A DNA stretch of 64,000 nt from NCBI GenBank assembly GCA_022579005.1, contig MU401545.1, positions 1-64,000 of the forward strand. The letters are read 5' to 3'. Below the pieces are notes generated by a model. That model was not told the DNA's origin. It did not search any database and saw only the letters and a list, made by a program, of their open reading frames with translations. The position numbers were made by a program, and so were the translations under genes. The DNA is from Poronia punctata. Its lineage: Eukaryota > Ascomycota > Sordariomycetes > Xylariales > Xylariaceae. Below are positions 35,019-47,117 of this stretch, one piece after another; position 1 is the first letter of the stretch; the number at the start of each line of letters is the position of its first letter.

Positions 35019-37870
35019 CTTCTAGACTTAATAGTACACCAATTTGGTGATTAAGGTAATAGTGGGCACAAATCGGTATATCAAATGCGTGAGTAGGAAA
35101 TCGTCATCATGTCCGGAACAATCCATATAAACGCCTTGGCTGCCAATAATCGAGTAGTAGTAATGCTTTACTCTGTGGCCTTTCGCGAAAGATTGACGAG
35201 ATCTAGGGTGTCTTGGTGTGGGAGATATGCCGATATCGTAGCGTCCTGTTTTGAAACCTCTAAGGCCGGTAGTGATCGTTCGAAGATATTACAATAGATA
35301 GTATTAATTCGAGGGATGAGCAAAGACGGCTACGAATCCCAAAACGAGAGTGAGTGACAAGAAGATGAAAAAATAATAAAAATAATAAAATGCGTAAAAA
35401 GATCCAACTGGAAAGTATGAAGTCTAAGAATTATATCCTATCGTAGGAAACGCGATGAAGCTGCGGCCGTTTTGACATGAATCATGAGAGGTGGTTGGGG
35501 GGTCCAGCCAGAATTAGAAAGCAATTTACCAAGTACTCGGTAGGTCGCGAAATAAGTTGACTATTAGATAAGAGAACGACTTTGTATACCTAGTACTGGC
35601 CTTGATTCTATATCTTATTCTGGGGGCCACACACACACACACTCATGCAGTCTGGAAAAGGAATGAATGAATGACTGACTGCCTGACTGGCGACTGGGGG
35701 ACTGAATGAGCGACGAAACGACGAACGAGTGAACAGAGAGGTAAGGAGGTAGATGCAAGTGTCAAGCGACAGGTGCGAGGATACAACTTCTTGAATTAAC
35801 GCGCTGCAACCTGCAGTGGCCGGGAATCGATTGGCTGTCAATCTTCAGTAGGGCATCCGATCCTGACCGCTGGCTGGTCGGCGGGCCCTGCAACCCAAAA
35901 GGAGTTGCTGAGGATTATCGAAAAAGACGTTTGTGGAAAAGCTACCAGACCCATGTAGACTAGTCCAAGTTGGTCGTCGTACAGATAGGGTACGTCGACA
36001 TAACTAAGCCAAGTTAGGGTTTAGAAGCTACTCTAGCGAGAAAAAGAAAGCGACGAACTGGAAATACATCGCGGGCGAGGAATCTAGTACGCGTACAGAC
36101 TAACCAAATACTAGCTACACGTGGGCGGGAACTCGATATCACCTACCTACCTTGTTACGGACCACACAGCCCCCAGTGATGCTTTTGCTGTCTAGAGAAT
36201 TTGGGGTTTACCTACTGTAGAGGCAAGAAGAGTAACATGGACTTACAAAATGGCCAAGCCAACCTCTTCTCTAGGCGCCGATAGCTACTCGTACGAGTAT
36301 GTAAGTATGTACAACTTGAAAAGAGTTCTGTGCTTTTTGCTGGGGTTACTGGGGCTTGTGGTTCGAGGCTTCCGTGCAAATTCCCAATGGGGAGACACTC
36401 AAGCCGCCCAAAGACCCATTCTCCTGCAGTAGTGGTGCAGCTTTACTGCAGGCCCTGAAATGAATGACAACACATAAGCAGTTGGAGAGAAGCCCTGAAT
36501 CGATAAACAAGGGCAGCAAGGGTACAGTAAACGAAAATAGGCATCCGTCTGATCAAAGGTAGTGAGCTGGATGGCTTCTTCTTGACATTGACTACCTATT
36601 TTCATGTACACGTACGGGCAAGAATCTCGTGTTAATTGTATATAATTCCTACATATCCTGGTATAATTGGACACAGGGGTCGATGTAGATACCCGGGGAC
36701 TTCGGACCTCCTTTATCAGAAATCGTTATTGTGCTACGTCTATTCTCCAACATCGATTTTGATTCAGTTGCTACTGAGACATCGTACATTTTTGACATCA
36801 TCCCCTTGCAACAAGGTAGTCGCCGGTGTGACGCCTCAGCAAACAAGATATCACCCCAGGCAAGGGCTACCAGTTCAACACAGCCAATATCTCTCCAAGG
36901 CGATACAACGTTCTTCACATGACCACGGCTCTGCTATGAAGTACTCGTGCTAGAACCTGCCGCTCAACGATTCCTCCAACTTGTTAAAGGACAAAAATTC
37001 CTATCAAATTCCGGCTTCGGGTTTTGCTGGCAAATGGCTTGGTCAAAGAAAGGTTCAGAGATATTCTGAAACAGGCAAAAGACGTCAAGACCAAACTATC
37101 GGTGAAGGAGAGGTAAATTGCGTTTCGAGCAAACGCAAGAAACAATTGGTTGATCTCTTTAGTGGATCTGGACTAAAAAAGATCAAGATCCACTGGGAAC
37201 GTGAAAACCCTATTTACGTTGGACTAAACGCGGTACCTTGCCGAATATTCCGAGGATACTTACAGCTGTCAAGATATCACATTAGGAAAGGCTCCTGTCA
37301 GTCTCCAACCTTCAGGGGCACGCAAGATCTTTATTCTAAGTACCTAAGTATCTGTCGTCAGTTGGGTTCATTATTCCCAGAGTGATTGATGAAATATACC
37401 CAACCTCGTCAGAAGGCTGGGGAGCGTGTGTACAGTATCGGTATAAACCAACAGGCTTTGCAACTTGTATTTTACACGAGTCAAAGCTTTTCCCGATCTT
37501 GCCGGACTTGGTTGTTGAAACGCGTCTTGATGTTTTGCTAGTAGAATTGGTGCTACCGGCTACGCGTGCATTTCGCGAACCGTGTTCACAAACGTAGCGT
37601 TTCGTTACAATCCCATAGCTGCGTTTAGGCACGTACGTAACAAGTCTGCTAATATCTCAAATTTGGCAAGATATCATGGTAATATACATAGTAGATATCA
37701 ATGCCTAAACTTTCTGTCAGTATTACTATCATCCTCTCTCCTACAGAAGGCCGGATGGCATGTTACGTGTACGTGCATTATGTAATACTCCACCGTTTTG
37801 ACTACATGATACATCCCAGCAGCTGTAGGATTATGAAGAATTGACCTCAAAAGAAAATCTGGAAAAAACT
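35019..37870. other. Gene-poor intergenic region
   Basis: About 2.85 kb without a supported gene. It has a (CA)n microsatellite at 35628-35643 and overlapping TACTCGTA/TACGAGTA at 36286-36299. Open frames at 36250-36953 and 36981-37385 show no recognisable domain and lack convincing starts. Confidence 0.5.
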
Positions 37871-37948
37871 TGGACATGGCCGGATTCGAACCGACATCCC
37901 GGTTACCAATTAATGAGATCCCGGTTGCTACCATTACACCACACGCCC
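37871..37948 (-). tRNA. tRNA-like sequence, possibly tRNA-Met pseudogene
   Basis: On the minus strand, the 7-nt ends GGGCGTG and CATGTCC pair (with two G-U pairs), followed by discriminator A. The A box TGGTGTAATGG and B box GGTTCGAATCC match the Pol III consensus. The T stem GTCGG/CCGGC with loop TTCGAAT is sound. The middle is irregular: it is about 4-6 nt too long, the D stem is weak, and the anticodon arm folds only with a bulge, around a CTCATTA loop that would present CAT. It may be a decayed tRNA-Met, a nuclear copy of an organellar tRNA, or a tRNA with a tiny intron. Confidence 0.45.
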
Positions 37949-38778
37949 ATTTATAATAAACCAACACACAGGCACGCAGGTGTTCGCTCTCTATCCAAGG
38001 ACCGACTCTGTCTTAGACGTCGTCCATTTGGGGTTCAAGCCATTTAACTGCTAGTTGTTTTTCCACGTTGCAAAACCCACGCGCTTAAGTACATACTTAC
38101 TTGTCTTGTGGCGTTTATTAATAGACTGTCGAATTGAATAATACCTACCTACCTACTTACCTACGACTAGGTCACCTAAGATAGACGTTAAAATTCTACT
38201 ACTACCTACGACTAGGTCAAGACATAAGCGCCGTCTCCCCTCTTCGCGATTCCACATTAATCAATCTGTGGTCCGGCGTGTCTTGAAACATATTTTGCCG
38301 AATAAAACAACGGTCGGCTGCATACACGTACATATCCATACCTTACCTACAGACTACCCCGGAGTCCGGCAGCGCCTGTCTGAAGAAACCCCCTGAAGAG
38401 GAGAAGACACGGAAAAGCAGTTCCAGCCAAAGAAAAAAAAAATATTCCCCAATAGTCTTCCGCTCACCTATCATACCAAAAAGCGGATTAAGTCTTGATT
38501 ACCTAAAATATTTCTCTGGGTGTCTCTGAGAAAGCAACGGATTTGAGGCCTGTCCCGGAGCACACAAGATATAGAGGATCGCCAACCTCCCTACCGGTAA
38601 ATACTTGGAGCAAATAAAAAGATCCCGTTTAAAGAGAGATCAACCGACCCCACCATTTTCCCCGGGGTCAAATCTACTACGAGTAGTTAGACCGACTAGT
38701 AGATCCGGCATTTATCCCAGTAATTCGGGGGCTCAGAACCACGAGCAGTGCTAGAAGGTATCTAGTGAATTATTCACG
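37949..38778. promoter_or_regulatory. Intergenic region and RCE1 promoter
   Basis: No gene is seen. It holds repeated TACCTACCTA and ACGACTAGGTCA words (38140-38220, the latter twice) and TACGAGTA at 38678-38685. Confidence 0.4.
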
Positions 38779-40176
38779 ATGGCAGTGATACCGGATTTTT
38801 GGAACCGCTATATGGGCAAGGAAAAACGTAAGTGTTACAGAGCTCGCTCATTCCTGCCCCCCCCTTCGGAACCAGAGACGATACTAACCGGGCCATGATG
38901 ATAGCCAAGCCGCCTCCAATCAGCACTGGCACCGCAGCCGCGCTTCTCGTAAGTCCCCGTCATTATCATCTTCTATTCTCTCCGCACATGCGAATGAAGG
39001 CATCTCGCGCGGTTGTAGCTGTGGTACTACAACAATAACAAAACTGAACCAGTAGCGCTTAATCGAAATATGAGCGAGCCAGCCGATTGTATGGTTATTA
39101 ACCATCGTCTTTCTTTTTTCATAGGTGGTATACACGATAATCTACGTGGCACCGTTCTATCTGTCGCGAACGACACGGCCCTCGCGGACTTTATCGCGTG
39201 ACTCGCCCTCGGTGATCCGGGCCCGCATCACGTCCGTGTCGCTGACTTGCCTCGTCTGTTCCGCCATTACCTGGTTGATCTTGACGTCGCAGGGCCGGTC
39301 CACGTATGGCGAGGCCTTGCATTCCATGGGCTATTGGCCTCTCGGCTTGGCTGAAACGGCCAGGTCTTTACTCCTGACCGCCATCCTCTTCAGCGGCCCT
39401 TTGTACGAGGCCCTGTTCGTCAGGGGTACCTGGCGGTACTTTTCGGATTCGCAGTTCTTCTCCGAGATCTACAGTGATTGGCAGATATGGCGTAACGTTA
39501 TCGTCGTATGTTTTTTTTTCCCACTTCATCCTCTCCACCACTCACTCCCCGGATAACACCCTCCCAGTCTAGCAAAAACTTATTAACTGTCACTAACCCA
39601 CCCCACCCCACCCTCCTCCAGGGCCCCTTCACAGAAGAAGTCCTCTTCCGCTCTGCCTCAGTATCCCTCATGGTCCTAGCGCAAACCCCGGTGGCACGGA
39701 CGATATTCCTATCGCCCGTCATCTTCGGCCTCGCGCACTTCCACCACCTGTACGAGTTCCGCATCACGCATCCGCACGTGCCCGCCATCACGGGAATATT
39801 GCGCTCCATCTTGCAGTTCGGCTACACGTCTCTGTTTGGCGCCTACGCCACTTTTGTCTTTCTCCGTACCGGTAGTCTGCTGGCCATTTTCGTCCTTCAC
39901 GCCTTCTGCAACGTCATGGGTCTGCCGCGCTTTTGGGGTCGCGTCGAGCCATCGTCCGGTGATGATGATGATGAGGAGGAGGAGGAGGAGGAGGAGGAGG
40001 AGGAGGATGATGAGGATGAGGATAGGAATGGCGGTAAGAAGATCGCTCCTCCGACAAAGTCTATTATGTGGACTGTGATTTATTATTGCTTGCTTGTTGC
40101 TGGTGCTGTTGGTTGGTGGAAATTTTTGGGCGTCCTGACGGAAAGTGATAATGCCTTACTTACCATCCATATATAA
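38779..40176 (+). CDS. RCE1: CAAX prenyl protease 2 (Rce1)
   Basis: ER intramembrane protease that removes the -AAX tripeptide from farnesylated or geranylgeranylated proteins such as Ras and fungal pheromones. Exons 38779-38827, 38905-38948, 39125-39505 and 39622-40176 give 342 aa. ABI-family catalytic residues are E163-E164...R168 (FTEEVLFR), H197 (FGLAHFHH) and a later His in VLHAFCN. The positions agree with yeast Rce1. The first membrane span VVYTIIYVAPFYL starts exon 3. Residues about 272-293 form an almost pure Asp/Glu tract encoded by GAT and GAG repeats (39959-40023), just before the last membrane span. Intron 1 has a run of 8 C. Confidence 0.94.
39959..40023 (+). repeat. Coding GAT/GAG trinucleotide repeat
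   Basis: In-frame microsatellite in RCE1: four GAT, then about eleven GAG codons, then mixed GAT/GAG, encoding an acidic tract. It may vary in length between strains. Confidence 0.9.
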
Positions 40177-40763
40177 TGTTACTACCTATATTATCCAATC
40201 GGCATCTATATGTCGAGCGGTTCCAACCCCATCTTCATTAATACAGGGCTAGGTTAGGGGAAAACAGCGAGTGAGCACCATTAGAGAGATAGAATTAAGC
40301 GTTAAACCATCACCTCACGCATAAAATGCAATGCGGTATTTTCGGCTTGTTTATTTGATTGATTATGAGTTTTCTAAATTTACACAGGTTTCCGCCCGAA
40401 CCCGGCTGGGAGGGTAGTGTGGCGATCGCCATATCTATTCATCTGTAGAGCGGCGAGATGGTTTAGATTTCCGAAATATTTCGATATCCGCCTAGTAAGC
40501 GACATTCCTTGCTTTCTTGTACAGGTGTTAGAACACGGCGCGTATGAGCGCCGACCTGGTCTTGGCCAGGGTGATTAGCTGGGCAATGCTGTTTTGCCGT
40601 CAGTGGATAGTATGCTATTAACTGGCCCAGGTGATGGGGACTACCTGGATGACCAAGCAGATGCCGTTTATCGGCGCGATATGCCTTGTCGAGTTATAGG
40701 GCCGGAGTCTATGGGTTATCTGCTTCCGAGCGAGCGACGCGACAACTGACACGGCACGGCACT
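40177..40763. other. Convergent spacer RCE1 / MMM1
   Basis: 3' flanks only. No gene or strong repeat is seen. Confidence 0.5.
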
Positions 40764-42131
40764 TCACGTCTCCAAGTCCAGATCCACACCAGGTAGAGAT
40801 CCAGGCATGCTGAACGACCCTGTTGTTCCTATGTCTTCGTGTCGTCCTCTTGCACGTCTGTACCTCAGCGTTTCTGGGTTCATTTCTGGCCTGAGGCTCG
40901 CACCAGCGGCAGACGTCTCGGCCTGAACCTCCTTGCGGGCTTCCTCACGGATCTGGCTCGCTACCTCGCGCCCTTTACCCTTGTTTAAGCTGGCAGTGGC
41001 GGACGAGAGGCCGTCCAGACCGTCATCACCAGCACCTCTAGTATTCTTCATCCTAGGCCACAAACTCGGCAAGGCGATCTCCTGGAAGCGAGGCTCCACG
41101 GCGCGTTCGTCGAACCAACGGTGAAGCCGTGCTTCAACGAGCTGGGCGATCTTGGGCACATCCTGCAAGCGGGAGCGACTGCCCACAAGGCTCCGAATCG
41201 AAAAGTCGAGCCTGTAATCGTCGAGGAAATGGAACTTCATCATCGTGGGCGTCGATTGCGACGAGTTGGATGGTATGAAGGAGATGCTCAGCGTCCCGCT
41301 GAACCGAACGACACTTACCGCGAGAGCTACCGGTAGCACGGCCGTAAGACGTCTCGGGTAGTTGAGCAAGATCTTGGTCTCGATCGCTAGGGTAATCATG
41401 TCGCTCAAGTCGACGTCCATGCGTGCCTGGAGACGGGAGCCGTCTAAAAGCTTCGCGCGAGCACCGGCGCCAGATATGCCACCGGACCTATTTTCCAAGC
41501 TTATACCATCCTCATCAACAGGTATTATACGACAGTTACTGAATATGGGAAAGTCCTCGCCGAGGGTCAGCTCGGTGACCTTGATCTCGTCGAGGAAGTC
41601 GGGGCGTGAAGGGCTGTTCAGAGCCTGGTTGAGTGAGGTTAGGATAGCGTCGTCATGTTGGGCATCGCTACGAAACTGCGCTATCGTTTGCGCCACGAGC
41701 ACATTGAACCAATCGAGCGATTCGGGCTGGTGGCTGTCTACATTGTAGTACGTCTTATTCAGTATAGACCCAATGGTCAGCGTCGGTGGGCTGCGCAAGA
41801 CGCTCGTCTTCTTCTTATTCAACGGGGGTTGAGGGGATTTAGCCGTCGGGGATCGTAAAGTGAGGAGCGATTGGCGATGGGCAAGTGTTCGGGATCGACG
41901 CTCGGTAGCCCGGATAGAGGCTGTTACTTCGGGTGATGGAGGGTCGCCGAAAATGAAGAATTTAATAAATGCCGCGATTAAGAGTATAACAGAGAGCTGC
42001 CCAATAATCAGGCCCTGGGTGAAAGACAAGCTATTTCGAGAGTCAGTTCAAGTTTGCAATGAGACGCTTTTGAACGGGCAGGCCCACGTAGGCTCAGGCT
42101 TAGTCGGACATATCGCGTTGTCGGTAGCCAT
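40764..42131 (-). CDS. MMM1: Maintenance of mitochondrial morphology protein 1 (ERMES)
   Basis: ER-anchored SMP-domain subunit of the ERMES tether, which transfers phospholipids between ER and mitochondria. Exons 42131-42088 and 42030-40764 give 436 aa. The short luminal N-terminus MATDNAICPTKPEPT precedes LSFTQGLIIGQLSVILLIAA, the single membrane anchor. A Ser/Pro linker follows, and the SMP domain runs from about residue 115 (ESLDWFNVLVAQTIAQFRSD) to about 335, with DLSDMITLAIETKILLNYP. The C-tail is basic and Gly-rich. The donor of the only intron is ambiguous: I chose GTGGGC (57-nt intron, CTGAC branch), but a GTTCAA donor 11 nt downstream in transcript sense would also keep frame-compatible phase. 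The membrane anchor and SMP domain do not depend on this choice. Confidence 0.93.
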
Positions 42132-42765
42132 TGTTTTTTATTCCGGGCGCTCGAAGGAACGCGAGCCATAAGCATTCGTATAAGCAATTTTCACCTCGAA
42201 CTGGCCATTGTGTCCTCCTGATTTGAAACAACCGCCCGAGTTGGCAGAATAATTGGTCTACCGCCAAATAGTACAGTTCTGACTTTTGAGACCGCGAAGT
42301 CAAGAAACACCTATCCACATAATAAAATGCGTTATCTTATCGGCATGACGTAGCTGTAGCTTTTACAGGGCGACAGGGCTATAATTGGCCATTATATTGA
42401 GAGGTAGAGGTAGAGCCCGAGTCGACTTGGTCAACAGAAATAGTACTTGTTTTGGTTAGATTGCATTGCTTGATTCTAGCTGCTGCTGCTGGTATGCCTT
42501 TGTCAGCCCGCCAATAGCTGGCGATGCTACCTACACTGTCCCCCAGGCGGCCCCCGGCCAGGCCACTGTCATCCCCATCCGTAAGCGTAGGCGACAGCAA
42601 GATATCAAACTCATCGTTAATTTCCAGTCTATCAAAACACAAAACATTCTCGCAATACCAATCGGCCATTTGAAGTAAAAGAGACAACCTAGAAGGAACT
42701 CTGCTAAATTTGAAGAAAGACTAGACGAGGTATTGCTATTGTCCTGGGCCGGACAAGCGGTCAAG
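42132..42765. promoter_or_regulatory. Divergent promoter region MMM1 / VPS45
   Basis: 634 bp shared by two outward-transcribed genes. Short open frames occur on both strands but show no domain. No TACGAGTA octamer was found here. Confidence 0.45.
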
Positions 42766-44620
42766 ATGGATGTTGTGCAGGCAGTCTCCGGCTACATCAA
42801 TAAGATGGTGTCGGCCGGAGACGGCGCAACGGGAGGCCCATCTGCCAAAATGAAGATACTGCTCTTGGACCGCGATACCGTCCCAATCGTGTCCACTGCC
42901 GTCACCCAGTCATCCTTGCTCAATCATGAGGTCTACCTCACAGATCGCATAGACAATCCGAACCGTGAGAAGATGCGGCATCTGCGGTGTCTGTGTTTTA
43001 TTCGGCCCTCGCCGGATTCGATCCAGTTTCTCATCGACGAGCTCCGGGATCCCAAGTACGGCGAATATTACCTATATTTCAGCAACGTCGTCAAGAAATC
43101 GTCCCTGGAGAGACTTGCCGAGGCTGACGATCACGAGGTCGTCAAGTCGGTCCAGGAGCACTTTGCCGACTTTATCGTCATCAACCCAGATCTTTTCTCT
43201 CTCAACATGTCTCTGCCGCAGCAACGGATATGGAGCACCACGCCGGACATGTGGAATTCGGATTCGTTGCAACGGACTACGGACGGCATCATCGCCTGTC
43301 TTCTAGCCTTGAAGAAGAAGCCCTTGATCCGGTATGAGAAGAACAGTCTGTTAGCAAAGAAACTAGCGACCGAGGTGCGGTATCATATCACACAGGATGA
43401 GCAGTTATTTGATTTCCGAAAGGTTGACACACCACCGATATTATTGATACTGGATCGAAGAGAAGACCCGGCCACTCCCTTACTCAACCAGTGGACATAT
43501 CAGGCCATGGTGCACCAACTCTTGGGCATCCACAACGGACGTGTTGACCTGGGAGATGTGCCGGATATCCGGCCAGAGCTCAAGGAAATTGTTCTGTCGC
43601 AAGACCAAGACCCTTTCTTCAAGAAGAACATGTACCTGAACTTTGGTGACCTTGGAGGGAACATCAAAGACTATGTGGAGCAGTATCAGTCCAAGACGAA
43701 GAACAACGCAGACATCGAGTCAATATCAGACATGAAACGGTTCATCGAAGAATACCCAGAGTTCAGGCAACTCTCCGGAAACGTGAGCAAGCACGTCACG
43801 CTAGTTTCCGAGCTTAGTAGGAGGGTTGGAGCAGAAAACCTGTTAGAAGTCAGTGAGGTTGAGCAGAGCTTAGCATGTGACGACAATCATGCAACAGATC
43901 TCAAGGTACGTGACATGGCAATCCTCTGGTTTTTCTATCGCACTTTGCGGCTTCTGTGACACACTACTTACTGATCTCTACCAGAATGTACAAAAGCTCA
44001 TTCAGCACCCGTCGGTGACTCCAGAGAACAAGGTCGGCTTAGTCGCTCTATATGCCTTGCGCTATGAGAAACACCCGTCCAACTCGTTACCGATGTTGGT
44101 AGACTTGTTGGGTGCTGCCGGTGACGTGCCCCCTCGTCAAGCCGACTTGGTCGCCAAACTTCTTGTTTACCACCACTCGCTCCAGCAATCCCAAGCAGCT
44201 GGCGGCATTGCAGACATTTTCGAGTCAGGCGGCATCTTCTCCGGCGCCAGGGCCATCAAAGGTCTGAAGGGTGTAGAAAATGTCTATACCCAACACTCGC
44301 CGCACTTGGAGACAACCCTACAGAATCTGATCAAGGGCAAGCTCAGAGACCAACAATATCCATTTGTTGAAGGAGGCGGCACGACACGAGACAAACCTCA
44401 GGATATCATCGTTTTCATGGTTGGAGGCGCCACGTACGAGGAAGCCAAGTCAGTGGCCGGCATCAACGCATCATCGCCCGGCGTAAGAGTTGTGTTGGGG
44501 GGTACGACGATCCATAATGGCGCTACATTCTTAGAGGAGGTCGACGACGCTGTATCGTCCTGGCCGGAACCTCCTCCGACCACGGTCGCTGGTCGGCTAA
44601 GGAAGGAGATTCGGAGGTAG
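42766..44620 (+). CDS. VPS45: Vacuolar sorting protein 45 (Sec1/Munc18 family)
   Basis: SM protein that binds endosomal/TGN syntaxins (Tlg2, Pep12 type) and controls SNARE assembly in Golgi-to-endosome traffic. Exons 42766-43905 and 43985-44620 give 591 aa, the normal length. The N-terminus MDVVQAVSGYINKMVS and KMKILLLDRDTVPIVSTAVT are typical. Other matches are YYLYFSNVVKKSSLERLAEAD, PPILLILDRREDPATPLLNQ, WTYQAMVHQLLGI and the C-terminal IIVFMVGGATYEEA and VVLGGTTIHNG. The 79-nt intron uses a GTACGT donor. Confidence 0.97.
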
Positions 44621-47117
44621 ATAAACTAATCATAATTCACATGTGACTTTCTTGGTGATGGGAGATGAACTAGTTATATTGCGCATTGGCATTTTTTGAT
44701 ATCACGAGAATATGCATACCAATATCGCAAGTAGAAAGAAAAGACACATCTTCAGCGCCGCTAAAGACCCCAGCTATGAGACGGTAGGCGGGGAGATACA
44801 CGTAGATACCTACTTTAGGTAGTCGACCAATGTCAGGGAGCTATCAACGGAACTTCATTGCGGTCTAGAATTCTGCTATTATTATCTCCCTGTTCAAGGT
44901 AAGAACCGAAAGATATCAAGGTAACTGGAATAGTTGTTACCGTAGGCTGGCGGGGGTTTAATAAAAGGCAACTAGCCCCCCTTTTTCATTTTCTCTGTCA
45001 ACCCCCCTCCTACTCTCTTAGCCGAGGTGCAAGCAAAAATATCATGAACCTGTTACGCGGATGACGGGAAAAATTGGTACCTAAACAAGCTATGCTACCC
45101 ACCTAATTACTGTGTTGTGAGTGGTTTTTGGTATGGGCGGCCAACTTTCATTATTCCTGTCATCCGCCGGGCCTGTTTCCCTTTTAATGTTTTCACAGTG
45201 TGGTTATCTACGAACGTTGGGATGTTGTTGACAAGTAAGCCTCTACTTGTAGGCCTCCGGGAATAATACAATACAATACACATCGTGAATGCGTAGGTAG
45301 GTAAAGTTCATGTACGTCCAAACCTTCCAGCCACCTTCTGTGCCTTTGGAGTTCAGTTCGAGAGGTATGGTATCAGCCTACTGTAGACATACACTTACCT
45401 ATGTGTAGATACCTAGTTTCCACAGCTCGATTATGTGGACTTCGCTCCTTTGGACATTGACCCCTATCGTACCTACAGGGTCACTTGTCGTCAAGCAACC
45501 GAATACCTAGTAGCACTGCGAGACCAAGGTGGCTGTCAGAGGATATACCACTATAGCAGAACTAGGACATGAGATATTGAACGCGGTTGACCCTACATAC
45601 ATTAGGTTAGGAATTAGGGTATGCTGTAGGTATCTTTATGCCATGGTGATACGTCAGCTGTTTCACGCTTCAAGGAGCATAACACTAAGGTTACCTGAGG
45701 CTGAAGGTTGCGAGCTACTAGGTATTCCTGTGCTTTTGATTACATCAGCACTCTATAGTACCTACCACCTCATTTGCTAACCGAAACATGTTCTTACTGG
45801 CTGGTACGTACCTTTCTTGTCCCTTGACACCGATTTTCTGGCAGGGGGGGGCGGATCTTTACCTTGGGTTAGGATTAATGAGAGTCTTGCTACAGCGACT
45901 GTAGAGAGACAGACACGAAAGGCAGACACACTCGCAGCTGAGAATGGTAAATCGCTATTGGGTTATGTTTCCAAAGACGCAGAGATAGGTAGAGAGGGAG
46001 AGGGGAGTATCAAGCAGGCAGGGTCTACTAGGATACTATCCACGACAGACGAGATACTTCCCTGAGCATAAATGTACATGCAGCTCCTTTTCCATTAGCT
46101 TGCAAACAATAGAGTGATCTAAGCAGGTATATCATTGCAAGACTGGCATGGTAACTTGATGACCCTTGACGAGAAATCCTACCCCGTAGTGGAGTTTTGC
46201 AAGCAGGCAGGCAGGTGCAGACCTCTATCCTGGACTTACCTACTCGTACAGTCATTGCAAATGTCGTCTAGAAGAGTAGACTAGTTCATTCCTTTCAACA
46301 AGATCATATCTATTCTACTCAGACTAGGGTTGATGCAAATAAGAGATTGAGCTACGAGGACGTATATTGTAATAGCATGTGTTCCCAGCCAAATCCGCCT
46401 GGCGAAACGCACTAGAAAACGGCCAGGGTACAGACAACCCTGCCCTAATGAAATATATCTTCCTTGATTGGGGTCATTTAATCAATGCAATAATCGTGTC
46501 AAAAGAGGTAATCAAAGGGTTGAGATTGAAAGGTGTTGAGGACGTCGGCTGGAAAATGAGTCTGTTTACAGAGCAAGTGGTCGCCAAGTTAAACTACACA
46601 ACCTAACCTGGACCAAAAGAAAGGACGTCAAATTAACCATTGACAGAGTGTTGTTGAGATTAAGTTAAAGACAGAACGGCATGCATTCCTATTGATCTAA
46701 ATAGAACCATGTCTGGCTGGGTTTGGTTACTATATTCCTAACGGATGCGACAATTGCCGGAACTTTAAACTGGTTTGTTGAGGTACTGTTATGTAGTCTG
46801 GTGTAAGAGTACATGTGAATCTATCTTCAGAGGCACAGAACTCGATGTACGTGTAATTCCATAATTCAATTGATACATATACTATGGCTGTGAGAATATA
46901 GATGCAGTATTTAGTATACAAAGGGGTCATGATATTAACTGGGACTTTATCAGATTAGAAATGGAGGTGATATCGGACCAAAAAATTAAGTGGGACTTAC
47001 AAGAAAGTAGTAGAGGCCGATTTGTGTACCATCTACCAAGTCGGAATCCAGATAGTTGGCAGGCTATGATTTACAACAATTCCCTACGCCTCTCCTGTAT
47101 ATAGTTCTCTGTACGGC
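44621..47117. other. Large intergenic region VPS45-MTO1
   Basis: About 2.5 kb without a supported gene. It includes GTAGGTAGGTA words (near 45296), a CAGGCAGGCAGG stretch (46204-46216) and TACTCGTA at 46241. Open frames at 45529-46065 and 46379-46606 lack recognisable features. Confidence 0.5.

Noticed and set aside
36981..37385. 134-codon plus-strand open frame
   Set aside because: No ATG start, no domain, atypical composition. Probably chance in a gene-poor spacer.
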